DNA from: Streptococcus mitis subsp. hohhotensis
GTDB taxonomy: Bacteria; Bacillota; Bacilli; Lactobacillales; Streptococcaceae
DNA: 36,852 nucleotides
Assembly (NCBI RefSeq): GCF_020089495.2
Contig: NZ_JAIRCA020000008.1
Span: forward strand, 64,199 to 101,050
Direction of reading: 5' to 3'
Shown here: piece after piece, positions 18,201 through 25,667 of the stretch
How the letters are laid out: every line of letters begins with the position of its first letter
Numbering within the stretch: the stretch's first letter is position 1
Made by a program: the position numbers and the translations under genes
The notes under the pieces: model-generated
The model's database searches: none
The model's input: only the letters and a program-made list of their open reading frames with translations
What the model was told of the DNA's origin: nothing

Positions 18201-18926
18201 GGTGAATCTCCGATACTAGAAATCCCAGAATATATGGGTCCATTATCAACCTCAGGAGAAGGAAGTTCAGTAGTGAAATCTACTGATAAACAAGTAAATA
18301 ATAAAAACACTAAAGATGAATCAGAAACGAAGCACGTTGTCTCAGGAATTGCTAGTTCACAACGTATTTTAAAAAATGAAACAGGAAGTATTCAAATTCA
18401 AGCTTCAGAAGAAGTATTGGAAAATGTTCAAACTATACAAATAGAGGAAGTAAAAGTTAGCGGTTTCGATTCATTAAATTATAAAGCGTTTGATATCAAA
18501 TTGAAGGATGCAAATGGCCGATATGTTCAACCTAAAGGGAAAGTCCTTGTTACTTTTGCTACGGATCATTCTGTTGAGAGTGTTTATGCCGTAGATCCAG
18601 AAGGAAATCTACACCCTATTGAATTCGAACAAAAAGGTGGAAAGATTATTTTTGAGACTAGCAATTCTAGTATCTATCTCTCTGTCAATAATCTAGCACT
18701 CGATAATCCTACAAAAGATAAAAAAGAAGAGGAGCTTGCACCATCACCTAAATTGTTATCTATAAATGAGAACTCTGAATCTAATCGATTAGAGAATAAA
18801 GTAAGTAATAATGAACAGTCTAAGTTACCAAATACAGGTGAGAATAAATCAATAACAACAGTTTTGCTTGGTTTTGTGGGAATGATCCTTGGAGTAATGA
18901 TTTCCTATAAACAAAAAGACAGTTAA
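15219..18926 (+). CDS. LPXTG surface protein with two V8/trypsin-like serine protease domains
   Basis: 1235 residues. A YSIRK-like signal (FRKSKAYGLVGCLTLSAVIGL, cleaved near VVSAD) is followed by protease domain 1 with triad H102 (TVAHNYY), D167 (SNDLAVV), S256 (GGFSGAPL), and domain 2 with H519 (TVAHNFL), D572 (KNDLALV), S644 (GASGGGL). Both resemble glutamyl-endopeptidase (S1B/V8) folds. Between them are a GWY...YYYDENH sugar- or choline-binding-like repeat and a MucBP-like segment. Residues from 737 form a 37-residue repeat stalk, then a beta-rich domain (KAFDIKLKDANGRYVQPKGK) and the sorting signal LPNTG (1203-1207), helix and charged tail. It would be sortase-anchored outside the cell. 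Substrate unknown. It stands next to the nan locus. Confidence 0.9.
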   Translation: MFVCLKGLGKFRKSKAYGLVGCLTLSAVIGLAAPELPVIGGGVVSADVIQGGSDIHDVDVHSKSAEGVAMTYTTYDSGTSGKQTASGSGVFVAPNVMVTVAHNYYDKNQEDKSAVLRGGESARSYVVMNSEKEKSNKVPTSGVSEALEKDSIHLYNGKDFGKDYSNDLAVVVTKKPVEAMTGGEDSPRELSHKEVSTGDKITMVGYPNDFSTPNLSKENKARLKDGKAYSVSTTVSSINKESGAVTYHSSALGGFSGAPLFNDKGEVVGIHQHGTNTSNAPESERIGGGTIFTDKHRAWIQSMIDKYGIKGWYIDGANRYYYDENHIALKDVESEIDGALYSFDEKGRATLVKGEEKGRVLLRVEDTKGTRLISDKVVQEGPVGSGLNFHLRQNPDFKQLIATSPTAKVVSYNGVPINKLASDTTWSDDYVSKLALGDTIIRAVVDSVTPPSTSSSDFARTEVGKVDLSGKSNLPVPSKEVLQAPNSSENFYATTHIQTPDGSGSGTLIAPNLVLTVAHNFLTVKGSEVVTKSGRTNTVYKATLPNGLSVNFSDDDIVYWNKKDSVFGFKNDLALVRLKEAVKGVTPVEVVKQSSKVAEGDSVSVYGFPDNKLSPVLDSKVVGTTDFGSGIEGISYGGTKPGASGGGLYNDKGALIGVHQNGVVGSRSGGLVLSKEQLDWVRSYIEGQPKDPVYVEDKEVEPSKKDSDKDLAGKLDPKKDSGKEDSGISGTSGDFAAPTVAKPEFTGGVNGGDSLVTEVPEYSGVLSTLGDSPAPTVAKPEFKGGVNGGESLVTEVPEYRGFLSTLGDSPAPTVAKPEFKGGVNGGDSLVTEVPEYSGVLSTLGNSPAPTVAKPEFTGGVNGGDSLVTEVPEYSGVISTLGDSPAPTVSKPEFTGGVNGGDSLVTEVPEYSGVLSTLGNSPAPTVAKPEYMGDTLSSSGEESTPTVEQHDFTGGVNGGDSLVTEVPEYSGVLSTLGDFPAPTVAKPEFKGGVNGGESPILEIPEYMGPLSTSGEGSSVVKSTDKQVNNKNTKDESETKHVVSGIASSQRILKNETGSIQIQASEEVLENVQTIQIEEVKVSGFDSLNYKAFDIKLKDANGRYVQPKGKVLVTFATDHSVESVYAVDPEGNLHPIEFEQKGGKIIFETSNSSIYLSVNNLALDNPTKDKKEEELAPSPKLLSINENSESNRLENKVSNNEQSKLPNTGENKSITTVLLGFVGMILGVMISYKQKDS
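17427..18254 (+). repeat. 111-bp tandem repeat array in the protease gene
   Basis: Units start with gctcctacagtcgctaagcc at 17427, 17538, 17649, 17760, 17871 and 17982, exactly 111 bp apart (37 codons: APTVAKPEF, GGVNGG, LVTEVPEY, LSTLG). A shortened, diverged unit (EYMGDTLSSSGEESTPTVEQ) follows at about 18003-18060, then another full unit and a last one at 18156. Near identity at the DNA level implies recent expansion and variable copy number. The motif GGVNG...PEY resembles the stalk repeats I know from the pneumococcal NanA sialidase. Confidence 0.9.
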
Positions 18927-18970
18927 CTTTGTCTGAAATCTCACTTTGAACTTCTATGTTAATCTAAAAT

Positions 18971-19019
18971 AAACCAGTCTGGAGTCCTGTAAAAAGATGG
19001 GAATTCTAGACTGGTTTTA
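18971..19019 (+). terminator. terminator after the protease gene
   Basis: aaaccagtct / agactggttt, extended inward by ggagtcc/gaattct with G-U pairs, ending in TTTTA. It separates the protease from the nan operon. Confidence 0.75.
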
Positions 19020-19153
19020 TTGATATAGAAGTTTATAATAAGATTCGTAATTTTGAGTAATAGATACGGATATTTATGTTATCTGAAACTACTTTCAAGA
19101 TAAGCTGTTCTATAAAATACTTTTGAAACTGAAATCTATTCTATGACAACTTA

Positions 19154-19182
19154 TTGAAAGCGCTTCAAAAATGATATATAAT
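19154..19182 (+). promoter_or_regulatory. nan operon promoter with overlapping cre-like site
   Basis: TTGAAA (19154-19159), 17-bp spacer, TATAAT (19177-19182). A CcpA cre-like sequence, tgaaagcgcttcaa (19155-19168), overlaps the -35 box; it matches the consensus TGWAANCGNTNWCA except for two bases near the right end. Repression by glucose through CcpA is the natural reading. Confidence 0.75.
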
Positions 19183-19217
19183 TGTCTCATAAGAAAAAAG
19201 GAAAAGGAGGAAAGAGG

Positions 19218-19916
19218 ATGCCACAGATTACTAAAGAAGCCTTGATTGCACAAATCAAAGATGGAATCATCGTTTCTTGTCAGGCCCTTCCTCACGAACC
19301 GCTTTATACAGAAGCGGGAGGAGTTATTCCCTTGCTGGTCAAAGCAGCTGAGCAAGGTGGAGCAGTCGGTATCCGAGCAAACAGTGTTCGCGATATCAAG
19401 GAAATCAAGGAGGTTACAAAACTTCCGATTATCGGGATTATCAAACGAGATTATCCACCTCAAGAACCCTTCATCACTGCTACTATGAAAGAAGTTGATG
19501 AACTAGCAGAACTAGATATTGAAGTGATTGCTCTAGACTGTACTAAACGCGAACGCTATGATGGTTTGGAGATTCAGGAGTTCATTCGTCAGGTCAAGGA
19601 AAAATATCCAAATCAGCTCTTGATGGCTGATACAAGTACTTTCGAAGAAGGACTAGCAGCAGTAGAAGCAGGAATTGACTTTGTCGGAACAACCTTATCA
19701 GGCTATACATCTTACAGTCCAAAAGTGGACGGACCAGATTTTGAATTGATCAAAAAACTCTGTGATGCCGGCGTGGATGTCATTGCAGAAGGAAAAATCC
19801 ATACACCAGAACAAGCCAAACAAATCCTTGGATATGGAGTGAGGGGCATTGTTGTTGGTGGCGCCATTACTAGACCAAAAGAGATTACAGAACGCTTTGT
19901 TGCTGGTCTTAAATAA
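19218..19916 (+). CDS. nanE: N-acetylmannosamine-6-phosphate 2-epimerase
   Basis: 232 residues, TIM-barrel NanE family: converts ManNAc-6-P to GlcNAc-6-P in sialic acid catabolism. Recognisable segments are [53 protein letters not shown], and the phosphate-binding [14 protein letters not shown] and [14 protein letters not shown] 19218 has a strong aaaggagg site; an in-frame start at 19182 would begin inside the promoter -10 box and was rejected. It is the first gene of the nan operon. Confidence 0.96.
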   Translation: MPQITKEALIAQIKDGIIVSCQALPHEPLYTEAGGVIPLLVKAAEQGGAVGIRANSVRDIKEIKEVTKLPIIGIIKRDYPPQEPFITATMKEVDELAELDIEVIALDCTKRERYDGLEIQEFIRQVKEKYPNQLLMADTSTFEEGLAAVEAGIDFVGTTLSGYTSYSPKVDGPDFELIKKLCDAGVDVIAEGKIHTPEQAKQILGYGVRGIVVGGAITRPKEITERFVAGLK

Positions 19917-19940
19917 AAAATAAAGAAAGGGGGATTGAGT

Positions 19941-20393
19941 ATGATTATTACTAAAATCAGTCGTTTAGGAACTTATGTGAAAGTAAATCCACATTTTGCA
20001 ACATTAATAGATTTTCTAGAAAAAACAGGACTAGAAAATTTAACAGAAGGTCCGATTGATATCGATGGTGATCGATTATTTGGTAATTGCTTTACTTATC
20101 TAGCAGACGGTCAAGCAGGAGCCTTCTTTGAAACTCACCAAAAATATTTGGATATTCATTTAGTTTTGGAAAACGAAGAAGCCATGGCTGTTACGTCGCC
20201 AGAAAATGTAAGCGTTACCCAAAAATATGATGAAGAAAAAGATATTGAATTATACACAGGAGAAGTGGAACAGTTAGTTCATTTGAGAGCTGGTGAATGC
20301 CTTATCACTTTTCCAGAAGATTTACATCAACCCAAGGTTCGTATAAATGATGAACCTGTTAAAAAAGTTGTCTTTAAAGTTGCGATTTCTTAA
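19941..20393 (+). CDS. yhcH: YhcH/DUF386 family protein
   Basis: 150 residues, YhcH/YjgK/YiaL (DUF386) cupin-like family, common in sialic acid and sugar operons; the E. coli homologue has been proposed to act as a sugar anomerase. Conserved features are EGPIDIDGDRLFG, the HQKYLDIHLVLENEE segment with metal-ligand His and Glu, and CLITFPEDLHQPKV near the end. ATG 19941 is preceded at eight bases by aaaggggg; a TTG at 19935 is less likely. It lies between nanE and the importer genes, with gaps under 30 bp. Confidence 0.88.
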   Translation: MIITKISRLGTYVKVNPHFATLIDFLEKTGLENLTEGPIDIDGDRLFGNCFTYLADGQAGAFFETHQKYLDIHLVLENEEAMAVTSPENVSVTQKYDEEKDIELYTGEVEQLVHLRAGECLITFPEDLHQPKVRINDEPVKKVVFKVAIS

Positions 20394-20411
20394 TGTAGAA
20401 AGGGAAGAACA

Positions 20412-21749
20412 ATGAAAAAAATGAGAAAGTTTTTATGTCTAGCTGGAGTTGCGCTAGCAGCCGTTGCCTTGGTAGCTTGTTCAGGAAAGAAAGAAACTAC
20501 AGCTGACACTGAACCACCGACAGAATTATCTGGTGAGATTACAATGTGGCACTCCTTTACTCAAGGACCACGTTTGGAAAGTATTCAAAAATCAGCAGAT
20601 GCTTTTATGCAAAAGCATCCAAAAACCAAAATCAAGATTGAAACATTTTCTTGGAATGACTTCTATACTAAATGGACTACAGGTTTAGCAAATGGAAATG
20701 TGCCAGATATCAGTACGGCTCTTCCTAACCAAGTAATGGAAATGGTCAACTCAGATGCTTTGGTTCCGCTAAACGATTCTATCAAGCGTATTGGACAGGA
20801 TAAATTTAACGAAACTGCCTTAAATGAAGCAAAAATCGGAGATGATTACTACTCTGTTCCTCTTTATTCACATGCACAAGTCATGTGGGTTAGAACAGAT
20901 TTGTTAAAAGAGCATAATATTGAGGTTCCTAAAACTTGGGATCAACTCTATGAAGCTTCTAAAAAATTGAAAGAAGCTGGAGTTTATGGCTTGTCTGTTC
21001 CGTTTGGAACAAATGACTTAATGGCAACACGTTTCTTGAACTTCTACGTACGTAGTGGTGGTGGAAGTCTCTTGACAAAAGATCTTAAAGCAGATTTGAC
21101 AAGTCAACTTGCTCAAGATGGTATTAAATACTGGGTTAAAATGTATAAAGAAATCTCACCTCAAGATTCTTTGAACTTTAATGTCCTTCAACAAGCTACC
21201 TTGTTCTATCAAGGAAAAACAGCATTTGACTTTAACTCTGGCTTCCATATTGGAGGAATTAATGCCAACAGTCCTCAATTGATTGATTCGATTGATGCTT
21301 ATCCTATTCCAAAAATCAAAGAATCTGATAAGGAACAAGGAATTGAAACCTCAAACATTCCAATGGTTGTTTGGAAAAATTCAAAACACCCAGAAGTTGC
21401 TAAAGCATTCTTAGAATCACTTTATAATGAAGAAGACTACGTTAAATTCCTTGATTCAACTCCAGTAGGTATGTTGCCAACTGTTAAGGGGATTAGCGAT
21501 TCTGCAGCCTATAAAGAAAATGAAACTCGTAAGAAATTTAAACATGCTGAAGAAGTGATTACTGAAGCTGTTAAAAAAGGTACTGCTATTGGTTATGAAA
21601 ATGGACCAAGTGTACAAGCTGGTATGTTGACTAACCAACACATTATTGAACAAATGTTCCAAGATATCATTTCAAATGGAACAGATCCTATGAAAGCAGC
21701 AAAAGAAGCAGAAAAACAATTAAACGATTTATTTGAGGCTGCTCAGTAG
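20412..21749 (+). CDS. sialic acid ABC importer, substrate-binding lipoprotein
   Basis: 445 residues of the family 1 (CUT1, MalE-like) extracellular solute-binding proteins. Signal peptide with lipobox LVAC, lipidated Cys at residue 23, then GEITMWHSFTQGPRLE, as in sialic-acid-binding members. It binds the sugar at the cell surface and hands it to the two permeases that follow. No ATPase gene is present in the window, so a shared MsmK-type ATPase elsewhere probably energises it, as known for other streptococcal CUT1 importers. Given NanB in the operon, 2,7-anhydro-Neu5Ac or Neu5Ac is the likely ligand (inference). Confidence 0.9.
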   Translation: MKKMRKFLCLAGVALAAVALVACSGKKETTADTEPPTELSGEITMWHSFTQGPRLESIQKSADAFMQKHPKTKIKIETFSWNDFYTKWTTGLANGNVPDISTALPNQVMEMVNSDALVPLNDSIKRIGQDKFNETALNEAKIGDDYYSVPLYSHAQVMWVRTDLLKEHNIEVPKTWDQLYEASKKLKEAGVYGLSVPFGTNDLMATRFLNFYVRSGGGSLLTKDLKADLTSQLAQDGIKYWVKMYKEISPQDSLNFNVLQQATLFYQGKTAFDFNSGFHIGGINANSPQLIDSIDAYPIPKIKESDKEQGIETSNIPMVVWKNSKHPEVAKAFLESLYNEEDYVKFLDSTPVGMLPTVKGISDSAAYKENETRKKFKHAEEVITEAVKKGTAIGYENGPSVQAGMLTNQHIIEQMFQDIISNGTDPMKAAKEAEKQLNDLFEAAQ

Positions 21750-21772
21750 ATGTAAAAGACTAGAAAATAGGT

Positions 21773-21800
21773 GGGCTAGTGAGCTGAAAAGCCCTAGCCC
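21773..21800 (+). promoter_or_regulatory. stem-loop between binding protein and permease genes
   Basis: gggctag (21773-21779) and ctagccc (21794-21800), perfect arms, 14-base loop, no T run. Such hairpins after binding-protein genes often protect the upstream mRNA and lower permease output. Confidence 0.6.
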
Positions 21801-21827
21801 AATCTTGTAAAAGAAGGGAGAAGGAGA

Positions 21828-22712
21828 ATGGTTAAAGAACGTAATTTAACTCGCTGGATATTTGTTTTGCCAGCTATGATTATCGTAGGATTACTCTTTG
21901 TTTATCCGTTTTTCTCGAGTATTTTTTATAGCTTTACCAATAAGCATTTGATTATGCCTAATTATAAATTTGTTGGTTTAGCTAACTATAAAGCTGTGCT
22001 ATCAGATCCCAACTTCTTTAATGCGTTCTTTAATTCAATTAAGTGGACCGTTTTCTCATTAGTTGGTCAAGTTCTAGTAGGGTTTGTATTGGCTTTAGCT
22101 CTTCACAGAGTACGCCACTTCAAGAAATTATATAGGACCTTATTGATTGTTCCTTGGGCATTTCCTACCATCGTTATTGCCTTTTCTTGGCAGTGGATTC
22201 TAAACGGGGTTTATGGCTACTTACCTAATCTAATCGTAAAATTAGGTTTAATGGATCATACACCTGCATTTTTGACAGATAGTACATGGGCATTCCTATG
22301 TTTGGTGTTTATCAACATTTGGTTTGGAGCGCCGATGATTATGGTTAATGTACTTTCAGCTTTGCAAACAGTACCAGAAGAACAATTTGAGGCTGCTAAG
22401 ATAGATGGTGCTTCAAGTTGGCAGGTGTTCAAGTTTATCGTCTTTCCACATATTAAAGTGGTTGTAGGACTTCTAGTTGTTTTGAGAACTGTATGGATCT
22501 TTAATAACTTTGATATCATCTACCTTATTACTGGTGGTGGACCGGCTAATGCTACAACGACGCTTCCAATTTTTGCTTACAACCTAGGTTGGGGAACTAA
22601 ATTGTTGGGTCGTGCTTCAGCAGTTACAGTATTGCTCTTTATCTTCTTGATGGCGATTTGCTTTATCTACTTTGCTATCATCAGTAAGTGGGAAAAGGAG
22701 GGTAGAAAATAA
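21828..22712 (+). CDS. sugar ABC transporter permease (MalF-like)
   Basis: 294 residues with six predicted membrane helices, the first at about residues 11-32. The EAA loop reads EEQFEAAKIDGASSWQVFKFIVFP, the contact site for the ATPase. It is one half of the CUT1 sialic acid importer channel. The start has an agaagggagaaggag site. Its stop overlaps the start of the partner gene (TAATG). Confidence 0.92.
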   Translation: MVKERNLTRWIFVLPAMIIVGLLFVYPFFSSIFYSFTNKHLIMPNYKFVGLANYKAVLSDPNFFNAFFNSIKWTVFSLVGQVLVGFVLALALHRVRHFKKLYRTLLIVPWAFPTIVIAFSWQWILNGVYGYLPNLIVKLGLMDHTPAFLTDSTWAFLCLVFINIWFGAPMIMVNVLSALQTVPEEQFEAAKIDGASSWQVFKFIVFPHIKVVVGLLVVLRTVWIFNNFDIIYLITGGGPANATTTLPIFAYNLGWGTKLLGRASAVTVLLFIFLMAICFIYFAIISKWEKEGRK

Positions 22713-23545
22713 TGAAGAAGAAATCCAGTATTTATTTAGATATTCTCTCACATGTACTCTTGATTGGTGCGACCATTGTTGCAATTTTCCCATTGGTATG
22801 GATTATCATATCTTCTGTCAAGGGTAAAGGGGAATTAACTCAGTATCCAACACGATTTTGGCCTGAACAATTTACATTAGATTATTTCACTCATGTTATC
22901 AACGATTTGCACTTTATTGATAACATTCGAAACAGTTTAATCATTGCCTTAGCTACAACCGTTATTGCGATTATTATTTCTGCTATGGCAGCCTATGGTA
23001 TTGTTAGATTCTTCCCTAAATTGGGAGCAATCATGTCGAGATTACTTGTCATTACCTACATTTTCCCACCAATTTTGTTAGCAATTCCCTATTCAATTGC
23101 CATTGCTAAAGTTGGATTAACAAATAGTTTATTTGGCTTGATGATGGTTTATCTATCTTTTAGTGTTCCATATGCAGTTTGGCTCTTAGTTGGATTTTTC
23201 CAAACAGTTCCAATTGGAATTGAAGAAGCAGCTAGAATTGATGGTGCAAATAAATTTGTTACATTTTATAAAGTTGTGCTACCGATTGTAGCACCAGGTA
23301 TTGTAGCAACAGCTATTTATACATTTATCAATGCTTGGAATGAATTCTTGTATGCTTTAATTTTGATTAACAATACAGGAAAGATGACAGTAGCAGTAGC
23401 TCTTCGATCTCTTAACGGTTCAGAAATTTTAGACTGGGGAGATATGATGGCAGCATCTGTTATTGTGGTTCTTCCATCAATTATTTTCTTCTCTATTATC
23501 CAAAATAAGATTGCAAGTGGATTATCAGAAGGATCTGTGAAGTAA
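22712..23545 (+). CDS. sugar ABC transporter permease (MalG-like)
   Basis: 277 residues, six predicted membrane helices, EAA loop GIEEAARIDGANKFVTFYKVVLP. It is the second channel half of the importer. The start overlaps the previous stop by one base, so translation is coupled. The nanB start is 16 bp downstream, without a hairpin between. Confidence 0.92.
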   Translation: MKKKSSIYLDILSHVLLIGATIVAIFPLVWIIISSVKGKGELTQYPTRFWPEQFTLDYFTHVINDLHFIDNIRNSLIIALATTVIAIIISAMAAYGIVRFFPKLGAIMSRLLVITYIFPPILLAIPYSIAIAKVGLTNSLFGLMMVYLSFSVPYAVWLLVGFFQTVPIGIEEAARIDGANKFVTFYKVVLPIVAPGIVATAIYTFINAWNEFLYALILINNTGKMTVAVALRSLNGSEILDWGDMMAASVIVVLPSIIFFSIIQNKIASGLSEGSVK

Positions 23546-23561
23546 ACGAAAGAAGGAAAAA

Positions 23562-25655
23562 ATGAATAAGAGAGGTCTTTATTCAAAACTAGGAATTTCT
23601 GTTGTAGGAATTAGTCTTTTAATGGGAGTACCCACTTTGATTCATGCGAATGAATTAAACTATGGTCAACTGTCTATATCTCCTATTTTTCAAGGAGGTT
23701 CATATCAACTGAACAATAAGAGTATAGATATCAGCCCTTTGTTATTAGATAAATTATCTGGAGAGAGTCAGACAGTAGTAATGAAATTTAAAGCAGATAA
23801 ACCAAACTCGCTTCAAGCTTTGTTTGGTCTATCTAATAGTAAAGCAGGCTTTAAAAATAATTACTTTTCAATTTTTATGAGAGATTCTGGTGAGATAGGT
23901 GTAGAAATAAGAGACGCCCAAAAGGGAATAAATTATTTATTTTCTAGACCAGCTTCATTATGGGGAAAGCATAAAGGACAGGCAGTTGAAAATACACTCG
24001 TATTTGTATCTGATTCTAAAGATAAGACATACACAATGTATGTTAATGGTATAGAAGTGTTCTCTGAAACAGTTGATACATTTTTGCCGATTTCAAATAT
24101 AAATGGTATAGATAAGGCAACACTAGGAGCTGTTAATCGTGAAGGCAAGGATCATTATCTTGCAAGAGGAAGTATTGATGAAATCAGTCTATTTAATAAA
24201 GCAATTAGTGATCAGGAAGTTTCAACTATTCCCTTGTCAAATCCATTTCAGTTAATTTTCCAATCAGGAGATTCTACTCAAGCAAACTATTTTAGAATAC
24301 CGACATTATATACATTAAGTAGTGGAAGAGTTCTATCAAGTATTGATGCACGTTATGGTGGGACTCATGATTCTAAAAGTAAGATTAATATCGCGACTTC
24401 TTATAGTGATGATAATGGGAAAACGTGGAGTGAGCCAACTTTTGCTATGAAGTTTAATGACTATGAGGAGCAGTTAGTTTACTGGCCACGAGATAATAAA
24501 TTAAAGAATAGTCAAATTAGTGGAAGTGCTTCATTTATAGATTCATCCATTGTTGAAGATAAAAAATCTGGGAAAACGATATTATTAGCTGATGTTATGC
24601 CTGCTGGTATCGGAAATAATAATGCAAATAAAGCTGATTCAGGTTTTAAAGAAATAAACGGTCATTATTATTTAAAACTAAAGAAGGATGGAGATAATGA
24701 TTTCCGTTATACAGTCAGAGAAAATGGTGTCGTTTATGATGAAACAACTAATAAACCTACAAATTATACTATAAATGATAAGTATGAAGTTTTAGAGGGA
24801 GGAAAGTCTTTAACAGTTGAACAATATTCGGTTGATTTTGATAGTGGCTCTTTAAGAGAAAGGCATAATGGAAAACAGGTTCCTATGAATGTTTTCTACA
24901 AAGATTCGTTATTTAAAGTGACTCCTACTAATTATATAGCAATGACAACTAGTCAGAATAGAGGAGAGAGTTGGGAACAATTTAAGTTATTGCCTCCGTT
25001 CTTAGGAGAAAAACATAATGGAACTTACTTATGTCCCGGACAAGGTTTAGCATTAAAATCAAGTAATAGATTAATTTTTGCAACATATACTAGTGGCGAA
25101 CTAACTTATCTCATTTCTGATGATAGTGGTCAAACATGGAAGAAATCCTCAGCTTCAATTCCGTTTAAGAATGCGACAGCAGAAGCGCAAATGGTTGAAA
25201 TGAGAGATGGTGTGATTAGAACATTCTTTAGAACTACTACAGGTAAGATTGCCTATATGACTAGTAGAGATTCTGGAGAAACATGGTCAGAAGTTTCGTA
25301 TATCGATGGAATTCAACAAACTTCATATGGTACACAAGTATCTGCAATTAGATACTCTCAATTAGTTGATGGAAAAGAAGCAGTCATTTTGAGTACACCA
25401 AATTCTAGAAATGGCCGTAAGGGAGGTCAATTAGTTGTCGGTTTAGTCAATAAAGAAGATGATAGTATCGATTGGAAATACCACTATGACATTGATTTGC
25501 CTTCGTATGGTTATGCTTATTCTGCGATTACAGAATTGCCAAATCATCACATAGGTGTATTGTTTGAAAAATATGATTCATGGTCAAGAAATGAATTGCA
25601 TTTAAGCAATGTAGTTCAGTATATAGATTTGGAAATTAATGATTTAACAAAATAA
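23562..25655 (+). CDS. nanB: sialidase NanB (intramolecular trans-sialidase)
   Basis: 697 residues, the length of pneumococcal NanB, which it matches almost throughout from memory. NanB cuts alpha-2,3-linked sialic acid and releases 2,7-anhydro-Neu5Ac. A signal peptide ends near IHANE; no LPXTG follows, so it is secreted. Residues about 35-235 form a CBM40-type lectin domain. The catalytic propeller starts with YFRIPTL (R245, arginine triad) and has Asp boxes SDDNGKTWSE, SDDSGQTWKK and SRDSGETWSE; RDGVIRTFFR carries a second triad Arg region. An inserted domain lies at about residues 350-430. It is the seventh open frame of the operon's direction, after the importer. Confidence 0.96.
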   Translation: MNKRGLYSKLGISVVGISLLMGVPTLIHANELNYGQLSISPIFQGGSYQLNNKSIDISPLLLDKLSGESQTVVMKFKADKPNSLQALFGLSNSKAGFKNNYFSIFMRDSGEIGVEIRDAQKGINYLFSRPASLWGKHKGQAVENTLVFVSDSKDKTYTMYVNGIEVFSETVDTFLPISNINGIDKATLGAVNREGKDHYLARGSIDEISLFNKAISDQEVSTIPLSNPFQLIFQSGDSTQANYFRIPTLYTLSSGRVLSSIDARYGGTHDSKSKINIATSYSDDNGKTWSEPTFAMKFNDYEEQLVYWPRDNKLKNSQISGSASFIDSSIVEDKKSGKTILLADVMPAGIGNNNANKADSGFKEINGHYYLKLKKDGDNDFRYTVRENGVVYDETTNKPTNYTINDKYEVLEGGKSLTVEQYSVDFDSGSLRERHNGKQVPMNVFYKDSLFKVTPTNYIAMTTSQNRGESWEQFKLLPPFLGEKHNGTYLCPGQGLALKSSNRLIFATYTSGELTYLISDDSGQTWKKSSASIPFKNATAEAQMVEMRDGVIRTFFRTTTGKIAYMTSRDSGETWSEVSYIDGIQQTSYGTQVSAIRYSQLVDGKEAVILSTPNSRNGRKGGQLVVGLVNKEDDSIDWKYHYDIDLPSYGYAYSAITELPNHHIGVLFEKYDSWSRNELHLSNVVQYIDLEINDLTK

Positions 25656-25667
25656 AGGAGAAAAAAT

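Noticed and set aside
17427..18254. Tandem repeats as a CRISPR array
   Set aside because: Units are 111 bp, continuous, in frame and translated; there are no unique spacers.
17297..18310. 337-codon open frame on the minus strand
   Set aside because: It lies antisense to the 111-bp repeats; a stop-free repeat unit keeps the other strand open by default. No ribosome site or signal was seen.
19182..19217. Upstream extension of nanE
   Set aside because: The start would fall inside the -10 box, and the strong aaaggagg site points to ATG 19218.
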